A model generated the notes under the pieces. That model searched no databases, was not told the DNA's origin, and saw nothing but the letters and a program-made list of their open reading frames with translations. DNA of 64,000 nucleotides, taken from contig NZ_CP143423.1 in the NCBI RefSeq assembly GCF_014337925.2, forward strand, positions 3,812,501-3,876,500. The letters are read 5' to 3'. Source of the stretch: Roseobacter fucihabitans (GTDB taxonomy: Bacteria > Pseudomonadota > Alphaproteobacteria > Rhodobacterales > Rhodobacteraceae). Of the stretch, positions 7,972 through 15,876 are shown in pieces (the first letter of the stretch is position 1; each line of letters starts with the position of its first letter). Made by a program: the position numbers and the translations under genes.

Positions 7972-9011
7972 CCGCGCTGATTGCGGCGCAGAGTATCTCC
8001 ATAAGAAATCGTTGGCGTCAGCGTGACATGCGCGGGTGGGCCGGGGTCGGCGTCTTCGGGCAATGCGCTGCGGTCCAGAATGATCTTGGCGGCGGCGGCT
8101 CCGATTTCCGAACGACACGCGTCCATGGTAGCAAGCTTTCGCGGCAGGCCTTGCAGCAATTCTACGCCGTTGAACCCGGCAAGCCCAATCTGGTCGGGAA
8201 TGTCGATGCCCTGCTCCAGCAGATAGAGCAATCCACCGGCTCCGATCATATCATTGGAATAATAAAGAAAATCCAAATCTGGCGCGCGTTCCAACATGGA
8301 TTGCGTCATTTCCCGCCCTTTGGCGAGCGCCGAGCCCCCAGAATAGAAATCCCGCGCTTCAATCTCGATGCCCGCCTTGGTCAAACCCTCGGTTAACCCC
8401 TCAAAGCGTTTGCGTGCCCGGTGATCCAACGGCATTTTTGTGCCCATAAAGCCAATGCGCGTATATCCTTCCTTAAGGATCGCCGCCGCCATCATACGCC
8501 CCGCACGCCGATGCGAAATTCCGACCATCGCGTCCACCGGATTGCCGTCTGTATCCATGATTTCGACCACGGGAATGCCCGAATTATCCAGCATCGCGCG
8601 GGTCGCATCAGAATGTTCCAGACCCGCGATGATCACACCAGAAGGGCGCCAGGACAGCATCTCATAGAGCACCTGCTCCTCTTTTTCAGGCAGGTAATCC
8701 GTGACGCCGACAACCGGCTGCAAGGGTGTGTCCTCAAAGGCCTGATTGATCCCGGTCAGCACATCCGGGAAAACCATATTGGACAGCGACGGTATGATCA
8801 CCGCCACCAGGTTGACCCGCTGTGACGCCAGAGATCCAGCGATTTGGTTTGGGACATAGCCCAGGGTTTTCGCAGCCTCCAAAACCCGTTTGCGCGTCGT
8901 GGCCGACACATCTCCACGATTGCGCAACACTCGGCTCACTGTCATCTCAGACACCCCGCAGGCTTCAGATACATCGCGTAGCGTCAACGGTCGTTGCTTG
9001 GGTCGTGTCAC
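7968..9011 (-). CDS. LacI/GntR-family transcriptional regulator
   Basis: 347 residues from a GTG start at 9011 preceded by AGGAAA 8 bp upstream; in-frame ATGs at 9071 and 9134 would add unconserved N-terminal sequence. The helix-turn-helix reads LTLRDVSEACGVSEMTVSRVLR, followed by the hinge GYVPNQIAGSLAS, then a periplasmic-binding-protein-like effector domain ending in ISYGDTLRRNQRG. The effector is not evident. The gene overlaps the AlkX-type gene by 4 bp, so the two form an operon, an odd pairing for a sugar-type regulator. No matching sugar transport genes lie in the window. Confidence 0.88.
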   Translation of the reverse strand: MTRPKQRPLTLRDVSEACGVSEMTVSRVLRNRGDVSATTRKRVLEAAKTLGYVPNQIAGSLASQRVNLVAVIIPSLSNMVFPDVLTGINQAFEDTPLQPVVGVTDYLPEKEEQVLYEMLSWRPSGVIIAGLEHSDATRAMLDNSGIPVVEIMDTDGNPVDAMVGISHRRAGRMMAAAILKEGYTRIGFMGTKMPLDHRARKRFEGLTEGLTKAGIEIEARDFYSGGSALAKGREMTQSMLERAPDLDFLYYSNDMIGAGGLLYLLEQGIDIPDQIGLAGFNGVELLQGLPRKLATMDACRSEIGAAAAKIILDRSALPEDADPGPPAHVTLTPTISYGDTLRRNQRG

Positions 9012-9314
9012 AATCAATTTCCTGTTCTTTTTACCTTCGTAGCCCAGGTAAGCCCTCTCTATCAAGCGCATGTCGGCGACGTTACCATAGATCACATAAC
9101 CTACTGATGCCTCACCTAGACCGCAGCAAACCAATTTATCTCGGGATCAGCCGTCTATGCTCTTCATAACATTTGTACCCGGCATGCCTCACGTGAGCTT
9201 TTCGGTGGTTCCGATCAACAGGCCCTGAAACAGTAAGCGATGGGGTGGACGCCCCCGGCGGCATCGAATGTGCCAAGGTAGTGGGTGTTGAAACCTTCTA
9301 CGAGGAGAGCGTCC
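9012..9314. other. Intergenic, LacI-gene upstream region and left end of IS110 remnant
   Basis: No convincing gene. The first half is the promoter region of the minus-strand LacI-type gene. From about 9240 the G+C-rich stretch leads into the ribosome site (GAGGAGAGCG) of the IS110-type remnant and is probably IS end sequence. No clear LacI-type operator palindrome was recognised. Confidence 0.4.
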
Positions 9315-9587
9315 ATGAGCGAGGTTAGCATTATCGGCCTGGATCTGGCCAAGAACATACTTCAGGCGCATGGTGCCGGAGCCGATGGACTGGTTGTGTT
9401 CTGGCGCAAGTTGTCACGTGCTGAGCTGTTAAAATTTCTGAGCGAGCTACCGCCATGCTTGGTGGCAATGAAGGCCTGTGCGAGTGCCCATCACTGGGGG
9501 CGGGCGATCGGCGATCTCGGTCACACAGCCAAGTTGATCCCGCCTGCCCACGTCAAACCTTTTGTGAAGCTGACCTGCGCCCCTTAA
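9315..9587 (+). pseudogene. IS110-family transposase, N-terminal fragment
   Basis: The reading frame from the ATG at 9315 begins MSEVSIIGLDLAKNILQAHG, the DEDD-type catalytic start typical of IS110 transposases (GxDxxK), and continues to HTAKLIPPAHVKPFVKLTCAP, then a stop. About 90 residues remain where a complete IS110 transposase has about 340. The rest is missing, and IS3-type sequence follows within 60 bp. A broken relic. Confidence 0.85.
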
Positions 9588-9610
9588 ACTCTTCCAAATT
9601 TATGTAGAGT

Positions 9611-9641
9611 CGTGCATGTAAACATGCACTGCCGGGCAGTG
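9611..9641 (+). repeat. Palindromic insert element, copy 1 (left-truncated)
   Basis: CGTGCATG-TAAA-CATGCA followed by CTGCCGGGCAGTG. It has the same core as the copy at 20107-20144 and the same right end as the other copies, but the CCCCTCTC left end is missing. It abuts GATGAATGC, which is where an IS3 orfB reading frame resumes. Confidence 0.7.
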
Positions 9642-9806
9642 GATGAATGCCTCAACGAAACGCTGTTTGGTGCTTTAGGCGATGCTCGCAAAACGCTCGA
9701 AGAATGGCAGGAGGATTACAACTGGCAAAGACCACATTCAGGCTTGGGCAACCTGACCCCGATGGAATTCTCGCACAGAAAGGCGATGGACAAAATGGCC
9801 GCCTAA
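9642..9806 (+). pseudogene. IS3-family transposase OrfB, C-terminal fragment
   Basis: The frame reads DECLNETLFGALGDARKTLE, then YNWQRPHSGLGNLTPMEF, the C-terminal part of the rve/DDE integrase core of IS3 OrfB (the DExLNE and RPHSxLxxxTP motifs). Only about 54 codons remain. It joins directly to the right end of a palindromic insert element. Together with the IS110 fragment it marks the left border of the flagellar block. Confidence 0.85.
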
Positions 9807-10071
9807 CGCCAAAGATCTAACCCAAAGGACTCCGCGCAAAGTCGGATGAGACTTGGGGCTCAGGGCACAAAGAGTGCGGTCGTTTACTTGAAACAAACAC
9901 AGTCAACACAGAGAAACAGGAACGGACTCTACACCTGAACACATCGGATAACGGGAAATTATCCGCCTTTAAGATGCCTAGGTTTTTAACGTAAAAGCAA
10001 AAATCTGACGTCCGTGGCACTTTTCGGCTGCAACAGGATTCATCCTTCGCAATTTCCGAAATCTATTTTGT
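9807..10071. other. Intergenic region downstream of fliP
   Basis: About 265 bp between the IS3 fragment and the end of fliP. A 67-codon minus-strand frame here has no recognisable family and poor coding character. No clear terminator hairpin was found for the fliF-H-N-P operon. Confidence 0.35.
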
Positions 10072-10806
10072 CTAAAAATAGCTGCGCACCAGACTTCCAG
10101 CGATGAGGCTCCACCCGTCGGCAATTACGAAGAACGCAAGCTTAAACGGCAAGGAAACAATAACCGGCGGCACCATCATCATCCCCATCGACATCAGCAC
10201 CGCAGCAACCACCAAGTCTATGATAAGAAATGGTAAAAATATTAGGAACCCAATCTGGAAGGCTCTGGAAATTTCAGAAAGCAAAAAACTTGGAACCAGG
10301 ACCGAAAGCGGTGCCTCAGGCGTTGGGGTGGCATCGACCGTATCCGGCCTCAATTCCGCCATTGCAAAAAATGTTTCGGGATCGACTCTGCCAGTCATGA
10401 ATATGCGAAACGGTTCTAGAATCCGTACGAAAGCGGTCTCTATGTCGATCAACTCGTCATTCAAAGGCACAATTCCGTTGGTCCATGCGTCGATGAAGAC
10501 AGGTTCCATCACGAAGAAAGTAAGAAAAAGAGCCAGGCTGACAATGAGCATGTTCGGGGGTGACTGCTGAAGGCCAATAGCTTGCCGCAAAATCGACAGC
10601 ACGGTAACCAAGAAAGGGAAGCACGTCACCATGATCGCCAAGCCAGGGGCGAGGCTAAGCACCGTTATGAGAGCAAAGAGTTGGATCGTGCGGGCACTAA
10701 TCGACTCGCCATCACCCAACGAAAAGGAAACATCCTGCGCGCTTGCCTCAATGGGAATGCCCGTCAGGAGGACAACCAGAAGTATGATCAAAATTCGTAA
10801 AAGCAT
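10072..10806 (-). CDS. fliP: Flagellar export gate protein FliP
   Basis: 244-residue core component of the flagellar type III export gate in the inner membrane. Signature features: a signal-like N-terminus ending near EASAQDVS, the block TVLSLAPGLAIMVTCFPFLVTVLSILRQ, QQSPPNMLIVSLALFLTFFVM, and SFLLSEISRAFQIGFLIFLPFLIIDLVVA (PROSITE FliP signatures). It follows fliN after 6 bp and is the last gene of fliF-fliH-fliN-fliP. Other gate genes (fliQ, fliR, flhA, flhB) are not in the window. Confidence 0.97.
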   Translation of the reverse strand: MLLRILIILLVVLLTGIPIEASAQDVSFSLGDGESISARTIQLFALITVLSLAPGLAIMVTCFPFLVTVLSILRQAIGLQQSPPNMLIVSLALFLTFFVMEPVFIDAWTNGIVPLNDELIDIETAFVRILEPFRIFMTGRVDPETFFAMAELRPDTVDATPTPEAPLSVLVPSFLLSEISRAFQIGFLIFLPFLIIDLVVAAVLMSMGMMMVPPVIVSLPFKLAFFVIADGWSLIAGSLVRSYF

Positions 10807-10812
10807 GAAAAT

Positions 10813-11106
10813 TTAGAGACTTGCCTGCAGATCGACAATTTCTGTCAGGCGTACAACCAATTGGCTGGATTTTTCATCTTCACTTTCTTCGAGCATTCCA
10901 CGCGCTATCAAACGATCGCCAACATAGAGATCCACGGGATCATCTACAGACCTGTCCAAAGGCAAAACATCGTTTTCTCCCAGAGATATTAGATCCCTGA
11001 TCAAGGGTCTGGCTTTACCGACACATACAGTCAGTTCAATCGGTACAGATGTGAACGGGTTTTTTGGCTCAGCTGTCAGTTTTTGCTCCGCCGGTACTTC
11101 AGTCAT
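10813..11106 (-). CDS. fliN: Flagellar motor switch protein FliN (short, SpoA domain)
   Basis: 97 residues from the ATG at 11106, which has AGGAG 7 bp upstream inside the end of fliH and overlaps it by 8 bp; a longer in-frame start at 11130 lacks such a site. The SpoA/surface-presentation domain reads FTSVPIELTVCVGKARPLIRDLISLGENDVLPLDR, with VDLYVGDRLIARG following, the standard FliN core. It is part of the C-ring switch complex. Length is normal for the domain alone. Confidence 0.93.
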   Translation of the reverse strand: MTEVPAEQKLTAEPKNPFTSVPIELTVCVGKARPLIRDLISLGENDVLPLDRSVDDPVDLYVGDRLIARGMLEESEDEKSSQLVVRLTEIVDLQASL

Positions 11107-11701
11107 CGCTCTTCTCCTGTTCAGTTTCATGAAAAAATGCCGTCATGGCTTCGGAAACTCCAAGGATGACGCAATCAATATCAATACTACGTTCCTGTGA
11201 GCCCACTCGAACGAAAGCCTGTCCTTGGCCAAGAGAGGGTTCTTCGAAAATCTGAAACGTATCGGTAAGGTTCTTGCCAGCCAGTTCCTTAATCGTTTCC
11301 ACATTTTCGGGCGAAATGACGATTTCGATAGGCTGACCCGCGTGCAATTTCACCAAATCCCGCAGTTCGCCAATGATATGGCTGCCCAGCGTTTGACGTG
11401 CGAATGCCGGTAGTAGTTTTTCGACGATTTGGTGCATCACCGGCTCTATAGAGAGCGTTAATTTCGAGAGAGCCTCCTGATACGTGAAGGACATGTCTTG
11501 CAGGTTTTGTCCAAGCTCGGTGCTTACCTTCATAGTGGCATCTGTTTGTGCCTTAATCGCATCATCCCAGCCAGCCTGATAACCTTCTTCGAAGGACTGA
11601 AGCTTTTGATCCTCGATTCCTTCTGAACTCAATAGGTCGTTGTCCTCGACTTCAACAGACGACTGGCCAAAATTTCGATACCTGTGCGACAAAGACATCA
11701 A
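11099..11701 (-). CDS. fliH: FliH-like flagellar assembly protein
   Basis: 200-residue FliH-like protein, the regulator of the export ATPase FliI. Features: FEEGYQAGWDDA near residue 38, matching the FliH G-x-x-x-G segment, a helical middle part, and a C-terminal domain (PIEIVISPENVETIKELAG, then SIDIDCVILGVSEAM). It overlaps fliF by 4 bp and fliN by 8 bp. Sequence conservation of FliH is low, so position in the operon is part of the argument. fliI itself is not in the window. Confidence 0.75.
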   Translation of the reverse strand: MMSLSHRYRNFGQSSVEVEDNDLLSSEGIEDQKLQSFEEGYQAGWDDAIKAQTDATMKVSTELGQNLQDMSFTYQEALSKLTLSIEPVMHQIVEKLLPAFARQTLGSHIIGELRDLVKLHAGQPIEIVISPENVETIKELAGKNLTDTFQIFEEPSLGQGQAFVRVGSQERSIDIDCVILGVSEAMTAFFHETEQEKSDD

Positions 11702-13323
11702 ACCTTCTCCTCTTTGTCTTCAAGCCAGCCACGCAATATCTCCACAGTCTCTTCTTGTCTTTCTCCTATCAGATTCCGCAACCTGTCCACTGGATCGTCC
11801 GTCATTCCGCCCGCCATATTGAGATCGGGCAAACCATCCATGCCATCATTTCCAAACCCGGAAATGATCGGCAAGTCAGGCATATCAAATTCGTCAGTTG
11901 CAACCTCGCCGTTCAGCCCTTCCTCCTCAGACTGCGCATCATCAGCACCCAGCAAAGCCGGTCCAGCTGCTTCGGGAAGCTGTGCAGGTTTCATCAGCAG
12001 GGGCCGCACAACAAACAATCCCAAAATAAGTGTTACGATGGCAAGAACGGCCATCTGAATAGCCGACATTAGGTCTATACTCAGGACGTCAAAAAAGGAG
12101 GTGCTTGCCACCGTTCCTTGCGGCGCAACGCTTTGTAGAGCCATTGACTTGATGGTGATAATATCGCCTCGCGTTTCATCAAACCCTACGGCAGAGGAAA
12201 CCAGGTCTCTCAAGGCTTCCAGCTCCGCTTCCTCGCGTGGTGCGAACGTCTGCTCTCCTGCCTCGGACACTACAGAAGTTTCATTTACGAGCACCGCGAC
12301 CGTCAGTCTTCTGACAGCTCCCGGACTGCGCAGAATCTCTCGTTCCGTCTCAGAAACTTCGTAATTTATGCGTTCGCGGCTCTCACTGTTCTGAGACGAC
12401 GAGTTCTCGCCTTCACCGCCCTCTTCATCTGGTAGATTGGATGCAACCGTTACGTCTCCACCGCCCGCTTCGTTGGAAGAGTTAGTCCGTTCCTCGGTAT
12501 CGGTACTTATTGCGACACGACTTTGCGGGTCAAAGGAACGTTCCCTGATCGCTTCACTTTCGTTAACCGTATCAACGCTCACTTCAACAATCGCATTGCC
12601 AAAACCAACCCTGGCTTCCAGCAAACGTTCAACTTTATCCTTCAATATCTGAGCTTTGTCATCGCCACCATTTGTTGGCGCGGCTTCATCCGTGGAGCCA
12701 ACAAGTGATCCATTCGCGTCAATCACTGCGACATCATCTGATGCCAAGCCAGCCACTGCTGAAGAAACAAGAAAACGAATTGCCTTCGCCTGTTGCCCGG
12801 TAATGGCCCCACCGGATGGGGTGACTGCGACAGACGCCTTTGGCGTTACGCCGCGCTGAAAAGGATTTGATCCAGTGCTGGCAATATGCACCCTGGCCAT
12901 TGAGATATGGGGGCTGGAAACAATTGTTCGCGCAAGTTCGCCTTCCTTAGCTCTCCAATAGGCGGCATCAAACATTTGGGATGTGGTGCCGAAACCAGAG
13001 AGCGAATCAAGCAGCTCATACCCGCGGTTCGAGTTTTCTGGCAGCCCTTCGCTCGCCAAAGTCATCCGCAGTTGATCGCGCTCTTTGGAAGAGACAAAAA
13101 TTGCACCCCCGCGCACCTCAAAAACTGCACCACGCTGCTCAAGAGACCGAACGACATCACCAGCCGCACCATTTTCCAACCCGGAATAGAGCAGCGTCAT
13201 AGAAGGCGTAGATGCCATCCTTGTCATTGCTAGTATTCCAAAAAACATTGCCCCTGTTGCCACGAGAACGATTATCTGACGACGAAGCTCGAGCCCGGTC
13301 CAAGCGTTTAAAAGTTGCTGCAC
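11698..13323 (-). CDS. fliF: Flagellar MS-ring protein FliF
   Basis: 541 residues from a GTG at 13323 preceded by GGAGG 5 bp upstream; the frame is open to an ATG at 13371 but that start lacks a ribosome site. N-terminal helix RQIIVLVATGAMFFGILAM, YscJ-type ring-building domain (SMTLLYSGLENGAAGDVVRSL, then GYELLDSLSGFGTTSQMFDAAYWRAKEGELARTI), a variable periplasmic region rich in S, E and G, a second membrane helix near residue 415, and a C-terminal tail (LRNLIGERQEETVEILRGWL) that binds FliG. It heads the fliF-H-N-P operon and is divergent from fliL. Confidence 0.96.
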   Translation of the reverse strand: MQQLLNAWTGLELRRQIIVLVATGAMFFGILAMTRMASTPSMTLLYSGLENGAAGDVVRSLEQRGAVFEVRGGAIFVSSKERDQLRMTLASEGLPENSNRGYELLDSLSGFGTTSQMFDAAYWRAKEGELARTIVSSPHISMARVHIASTGSNPFQRGVTPKASVAVTPSGGAITGQQAKAIRFLVSSAVAGLASDDVAVIDANGSLVGSTDEAAPTNGGDDKAQILKDKVERLLEARVGFGNAIVEVSVDTVNESEAIRERSFDPQSRVAISTDTEERTNSSNEAGGGDVTVASNLPDEEGGEGENSSSQNSESRERINYEVSETEREILRSPGAVRRLTVAVLVNETSVVSEAGEQTFAPREEAELEALRDLVSSAVGFDETRGDIITIKSMALQSVAPQGTVASTSFFDVLSIDLMSAIQMAVLAIVTLILGLFVVRPLLMKPAQLPEAAGPALLGADDAQSEEEGLNGEVATDEFDMPDLPIISGFGNDGMDGLPDLNMAGGMTDDPVDRLRNLIGERQEETVEILRGWLEDKEEKV

Positions 13324-13445
13324 AATAACCTCCGGCAGACCGAACTTTCTGTCCGGCGATATACACATCAATGAACGATCTGGCTTAACAATCGGTTAGT
13401 GCAATCGCGTCTATAACCAAATTCACAATAGCGAATGGAAATAAC

Positions 13446-13931
13446 ATGGCCGACACCACGACGGATGATCTGGAATTGGAACCGAAATCGTCGAAAATGC
13501 CTATAATTATCGGGTTAGTGCTACTGCTTGCAGGGGGTGGTGTTGGGTTTTTCGTGACGTGGTCCGGTATAATTTTCGGCCACGAATCAGTTGAAGAGCC
13601 TATGGGAGATGAGATGAAAGACGCCGCGCCAAAGGTTGTTTTTATCCCGCTTGAACCGATTACCGTGTCGCTATCCCCAAATAGTCAACAAAAACATCTG
13701 CGCTTTCGCGCGCAGTTAGAGGTTTTCGAAAAGAATGCCAAAGAGGTCGAACAGAACATACCCCGCGTGGTGGATGTTCTGAACGGTTATCTACGCGCAG
13801 TTGAAGTGCGCGATATCGAGGATCCCGCGGCGTTAACGCGCCTGCGTGCGCAGATGTTACGTCGCGTACAGATCGCCACAGGCCGCGACCGCATCAACGA
13901 TCTTCTCATCATGGAATTTGTATTAAACTAG
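13446..13931 (+). CDS. fliL: Flagellar basal body-associated protein FliL
   Basis: 161-residue FliL: a cytoplasmic tail of about 18 residues, one membrane helix (MPIIIGLVLLLAGGGVGFFV), and a periplasmic domain with the typical VFIPLEPITVSLSP and FRAQLEVFEKNAKEVEQNIPRVVDVLNGYLR. FliL forms a ring around the stator at the motor. It is the first gene of the plus-strand operon with the motor genes. Confidence 0.95.
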   Translation: MADTTTDDLELEPKSSKMPIIIGLVLLLAGGGVGFFVTWSGIIFGHESVEEPMGDEMKDAAPKVVFIPLEPITVSLSPNSQQKHLRFRAQLEVFEKNAKEVEQNIPRVVDVLNGYLRAVEVRDIEDPAALTRLRAQMLRRVQIATGRDRINDLLIMEFVLN

Positions 13932-13940
13932 GAGGGTCAA

Positions 13941-14327
13941 ATGGACCTAATTGCAGATATTTTACTCATCGCTGGTGCCTTAGGCGCCGGCGTATATTGT
14001 TTCGTATTGGGACGCCGTCTTAACCGCTTCAATGACCTGGAAAGAGGTGTGGGCGGAGCAGTTGCAGTCCTTTCAGCACAGGTTGACGACCTGACAAAAA
14101 CTCTCGCGTCTGCTCAAGACACTGCGGCTGGGTCGGCGAAGACCCTGACCAACCTCACCGAACGGGCAGAGGATATGTCTCGCAAACTGGAACTGCAAAT
14201 GGCATCTTTACACGACATACCCACTCAACCTCGCCCCGAGGTCGTTAGTGAACGCGTGTCGGCTACTACTCATCAGGCCGCAAGCGAACCCATGTTTGTC
14301 CGCCATCGTGCGACGGAGACTCACTAA
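13941..14327 (+). CDS. Conserved small membrane/coiled-coil protein of the flagellar operon
   Basis: 128 residues: one N-terminal membrane helix (LIADILLIAGALGAGVYCFVLG), then a basic RRLNRFNDLERGVGGAVAVL segment, a predicted coiled coil (LSAQVDDLTKTLASAQDTA to about residue 95) and a variable tail. It follows fliL after 9 bp, with an AGGAGG-like ribosome site, and overlaps motE by one base (TAATG). Its place between fliL and motE suggests a flagellar role. No function can be assigned from sequence; it resembles the small DUF6468-type proteins found at this position in Rhodobacterales, from memory only. Confidence 0.75.
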   Translation: MDLIADILLIAGALGAGVYCFVLGRRLNRFNDLERGVGGAVAVLSAQVDDLTKTLASAQDTAAGSAKTLTNLTERAEDMSRKLELQMASLHDIPTQPRPEVVSERVSATTHQAASEPMFVRHRATETH

Positions 14328-14941
14328 TGCTTTTGAAAAAGAAGTTTTTTGGAAAGAACGGACGCGGATCTATTCTTCTAATAGTGAGCTTGCTTGTTGG
14401 ATCAGCAGTGGTTCGAGTTGGTACGGGCGCCGGACAGGCTGTTGCGACTGAAAATCCACTTGCACCCTCAGAAAAACAGGAAGCAATAACTGCTGAAGCA
14501 CCTCAGGACAGCATCTTATCCGATGACGACAAAGTTGAAATGGCGGTCCTGTTACGATCATTTCAGGAACGCGAAGCGCGAATTTCGGAAAAAGAAGAAA
14601 AAATCGCTATCAGGATGAAAACCTTGAAGGTGGCGGACGAGGAAATCGAAAGAAGGCTGACCATGTTGGAAGAGGCAGAAACTTCGCTCCGCGGTCTGTT
14701 GGCATTAGCAAACACTGCTGCAGAAGACGATTTAGTTCGGTTGACTACTGTCTATGAAAATATGAAGCCAAAAGATGCCGCACCATTATTCGAACAGATG
14801 GAACCGGATTTCGCGGCCGGTTTTTTAGGGCGCATGAGAGCCGATGCCGCGGCGGGAATCATGTCAGGTCTATCGCCTCAAGCAGCTTACTCGATCAGTG
14901 TCATTCTAGCCGGCCGAAATGCCGATGTTCCAAAAGGATAG
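14327..14941 (+). CDS. motE: MotE-type flagellar motor chaperone (MgtE_N-like)
   Basis: 204 residues: an N-terminal membrane anchor (residues about 13-33), a long charged coiled coil (LLRSFQEREARISEKEEKIA onwards, to about residue 125), and a C-terminal MgtE_N-like helical domain (YENMKPKDAAPLFEQMEPDF, LGRMRADAAAGIMSGLSP). This architecture is that of the periplasmic MotE chaperone family known from alphaproteobacteria. It lies directly upstream of motA. Confidence 0.8.
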   Translation: MLLKKKFFGKNGRGSILLIVSLLVGSAVVRVGTGAGQAVATENPLAPSEKQEAITAEAPQDSILSDDDKVEMAVLLRSFQEREARISEKEEKIAIRMKTLKVADEEIERRLTMLEEAETSLRGLLALANTAAEDDLVRLTTVYENMKPKDAAPLFEQMEPDFAAGFLGRMRADAAAGIMSGLSPQAAYSISVILAGRNADVPKG

Positions 14942-15006
14942 AAAGCGCAGATGGTTTTTTAACCTCTTTTTGAGATGATAACTTTGTTAATTAGCCGGGG
15001 AAGAGC

Positions 15007-15876
15007 ATGATCGGATTCGTTGGAATAATCGTTGTCTTTGTCATGGTGTTTGGTGGCTATCTTGCAGCTGGCGGCAAAATGGGCATCATCATCAAGGCTC
15101 TGCCCTTTGAAATGACGATGATCGGTGGTGCCGCAGTTGGGGCCTTTTTGATCAGCAATAGCATGTCCGCCGTAAAACAAACGGCCGGTGACTTGGGGCG
15201 TGTCTTCAAAGGCCCTAAATGGGCACATGACGACTATAGAGATTTGCTATGCTTACTCTTCGAACTCATCCGACTTGCTAGACAAAATCCTGTTGCAATC
15301 GAAGAACATATCGAAGCTCCCGAAGAGTCGACAATTTTTACCAAATACTCAAAGATCCTAAGTGATGCAGAAGTCATCGCACTGATCTGTGATACGATGC
15401 GTTCCGCCTCCATGAACTACGACGATCCGCATCAGGTTGAGGAAGTCCTTGAAAAACGTATGGAAGCAAATATGCACCATGCGCTCCATTCAAGCCATGC
15501 GCTTCAGACAGTGGCAGATGGTTTACCAGCTCTGGGGATTGTGGCTGCTGTTTTGGGTATTATCAAGACTATGGGGTCAATCGATCAGCCTCCAGAAGTA
15601 CTTGGCAAACTGATAGGTGGCGCTTTGGTCGGCACTTTCCTTGGCGTTTTTCTAGCTTATGGTTTCGTTGGGCCCTTTGCGGCAAAAGTAAAAACGGTCA
15701 CAGAGGAAGACGGTCACTTCTATCAATTGGTCCGGGAAGTACTGGTGGCAAATCTTCATGCCCATGCAACCAATATTTGTATCGAAGTGGGACGCCAAAA
15801 TACTCCTTCGCATTGTCGACCGAGTTTTTCAGAATTGGAAGATGCACTAAAAGCCGTCAAACAAGGTGCTGCATGA
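15007..15876 (+). CDS. motA: Flagellar motor stator protein MotA
   Basis: 289-residue MotA with four membrane segments. The N-terminus MIGFVGIIVVFVMVFGGYLA, the cytoplasmic loop (RRSM-like region replaced by DTMRSASMNYDDPHQVEEVL), and TVADGLPALGIVAAVLGIIKTMGSI with GGALVGTFLGVFLAYGFVGP (helices 3 and 4, with the conserved GxxGTVxGLI/TFLGV pattern) identify it. It conducts ions with MotB. The partner motB is not adjacent but 45 kb further on (61134). The 3' end overlaps the next gene by ATGA. Confidence 0.96.
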   Translation: MIGFVGIIVVFVMVFGGYLAAGGKMGIIIKALPFEMTMIGGAAVGAFLISNSMSAVKQTAGDLGRVFKGPKWAHDDYRDLLCLLFELIRLARQNPVAIEEHIEAPEESTIFTKYSKILSDAEVIALICDTMRSASMNYDDPHQVEEVLEKRMEANMHHALHSSHALQTVADGLPALGIVAAVLGIIKTMGSIDQPPEVLGKLIGGALVGTFLGVFLAYGFVGPFAAKVKTVTEEDGHFYQLVREVLVANLHAHATNICIEVGRQNTPSHCRPSFSELEDALKAVKQGAA

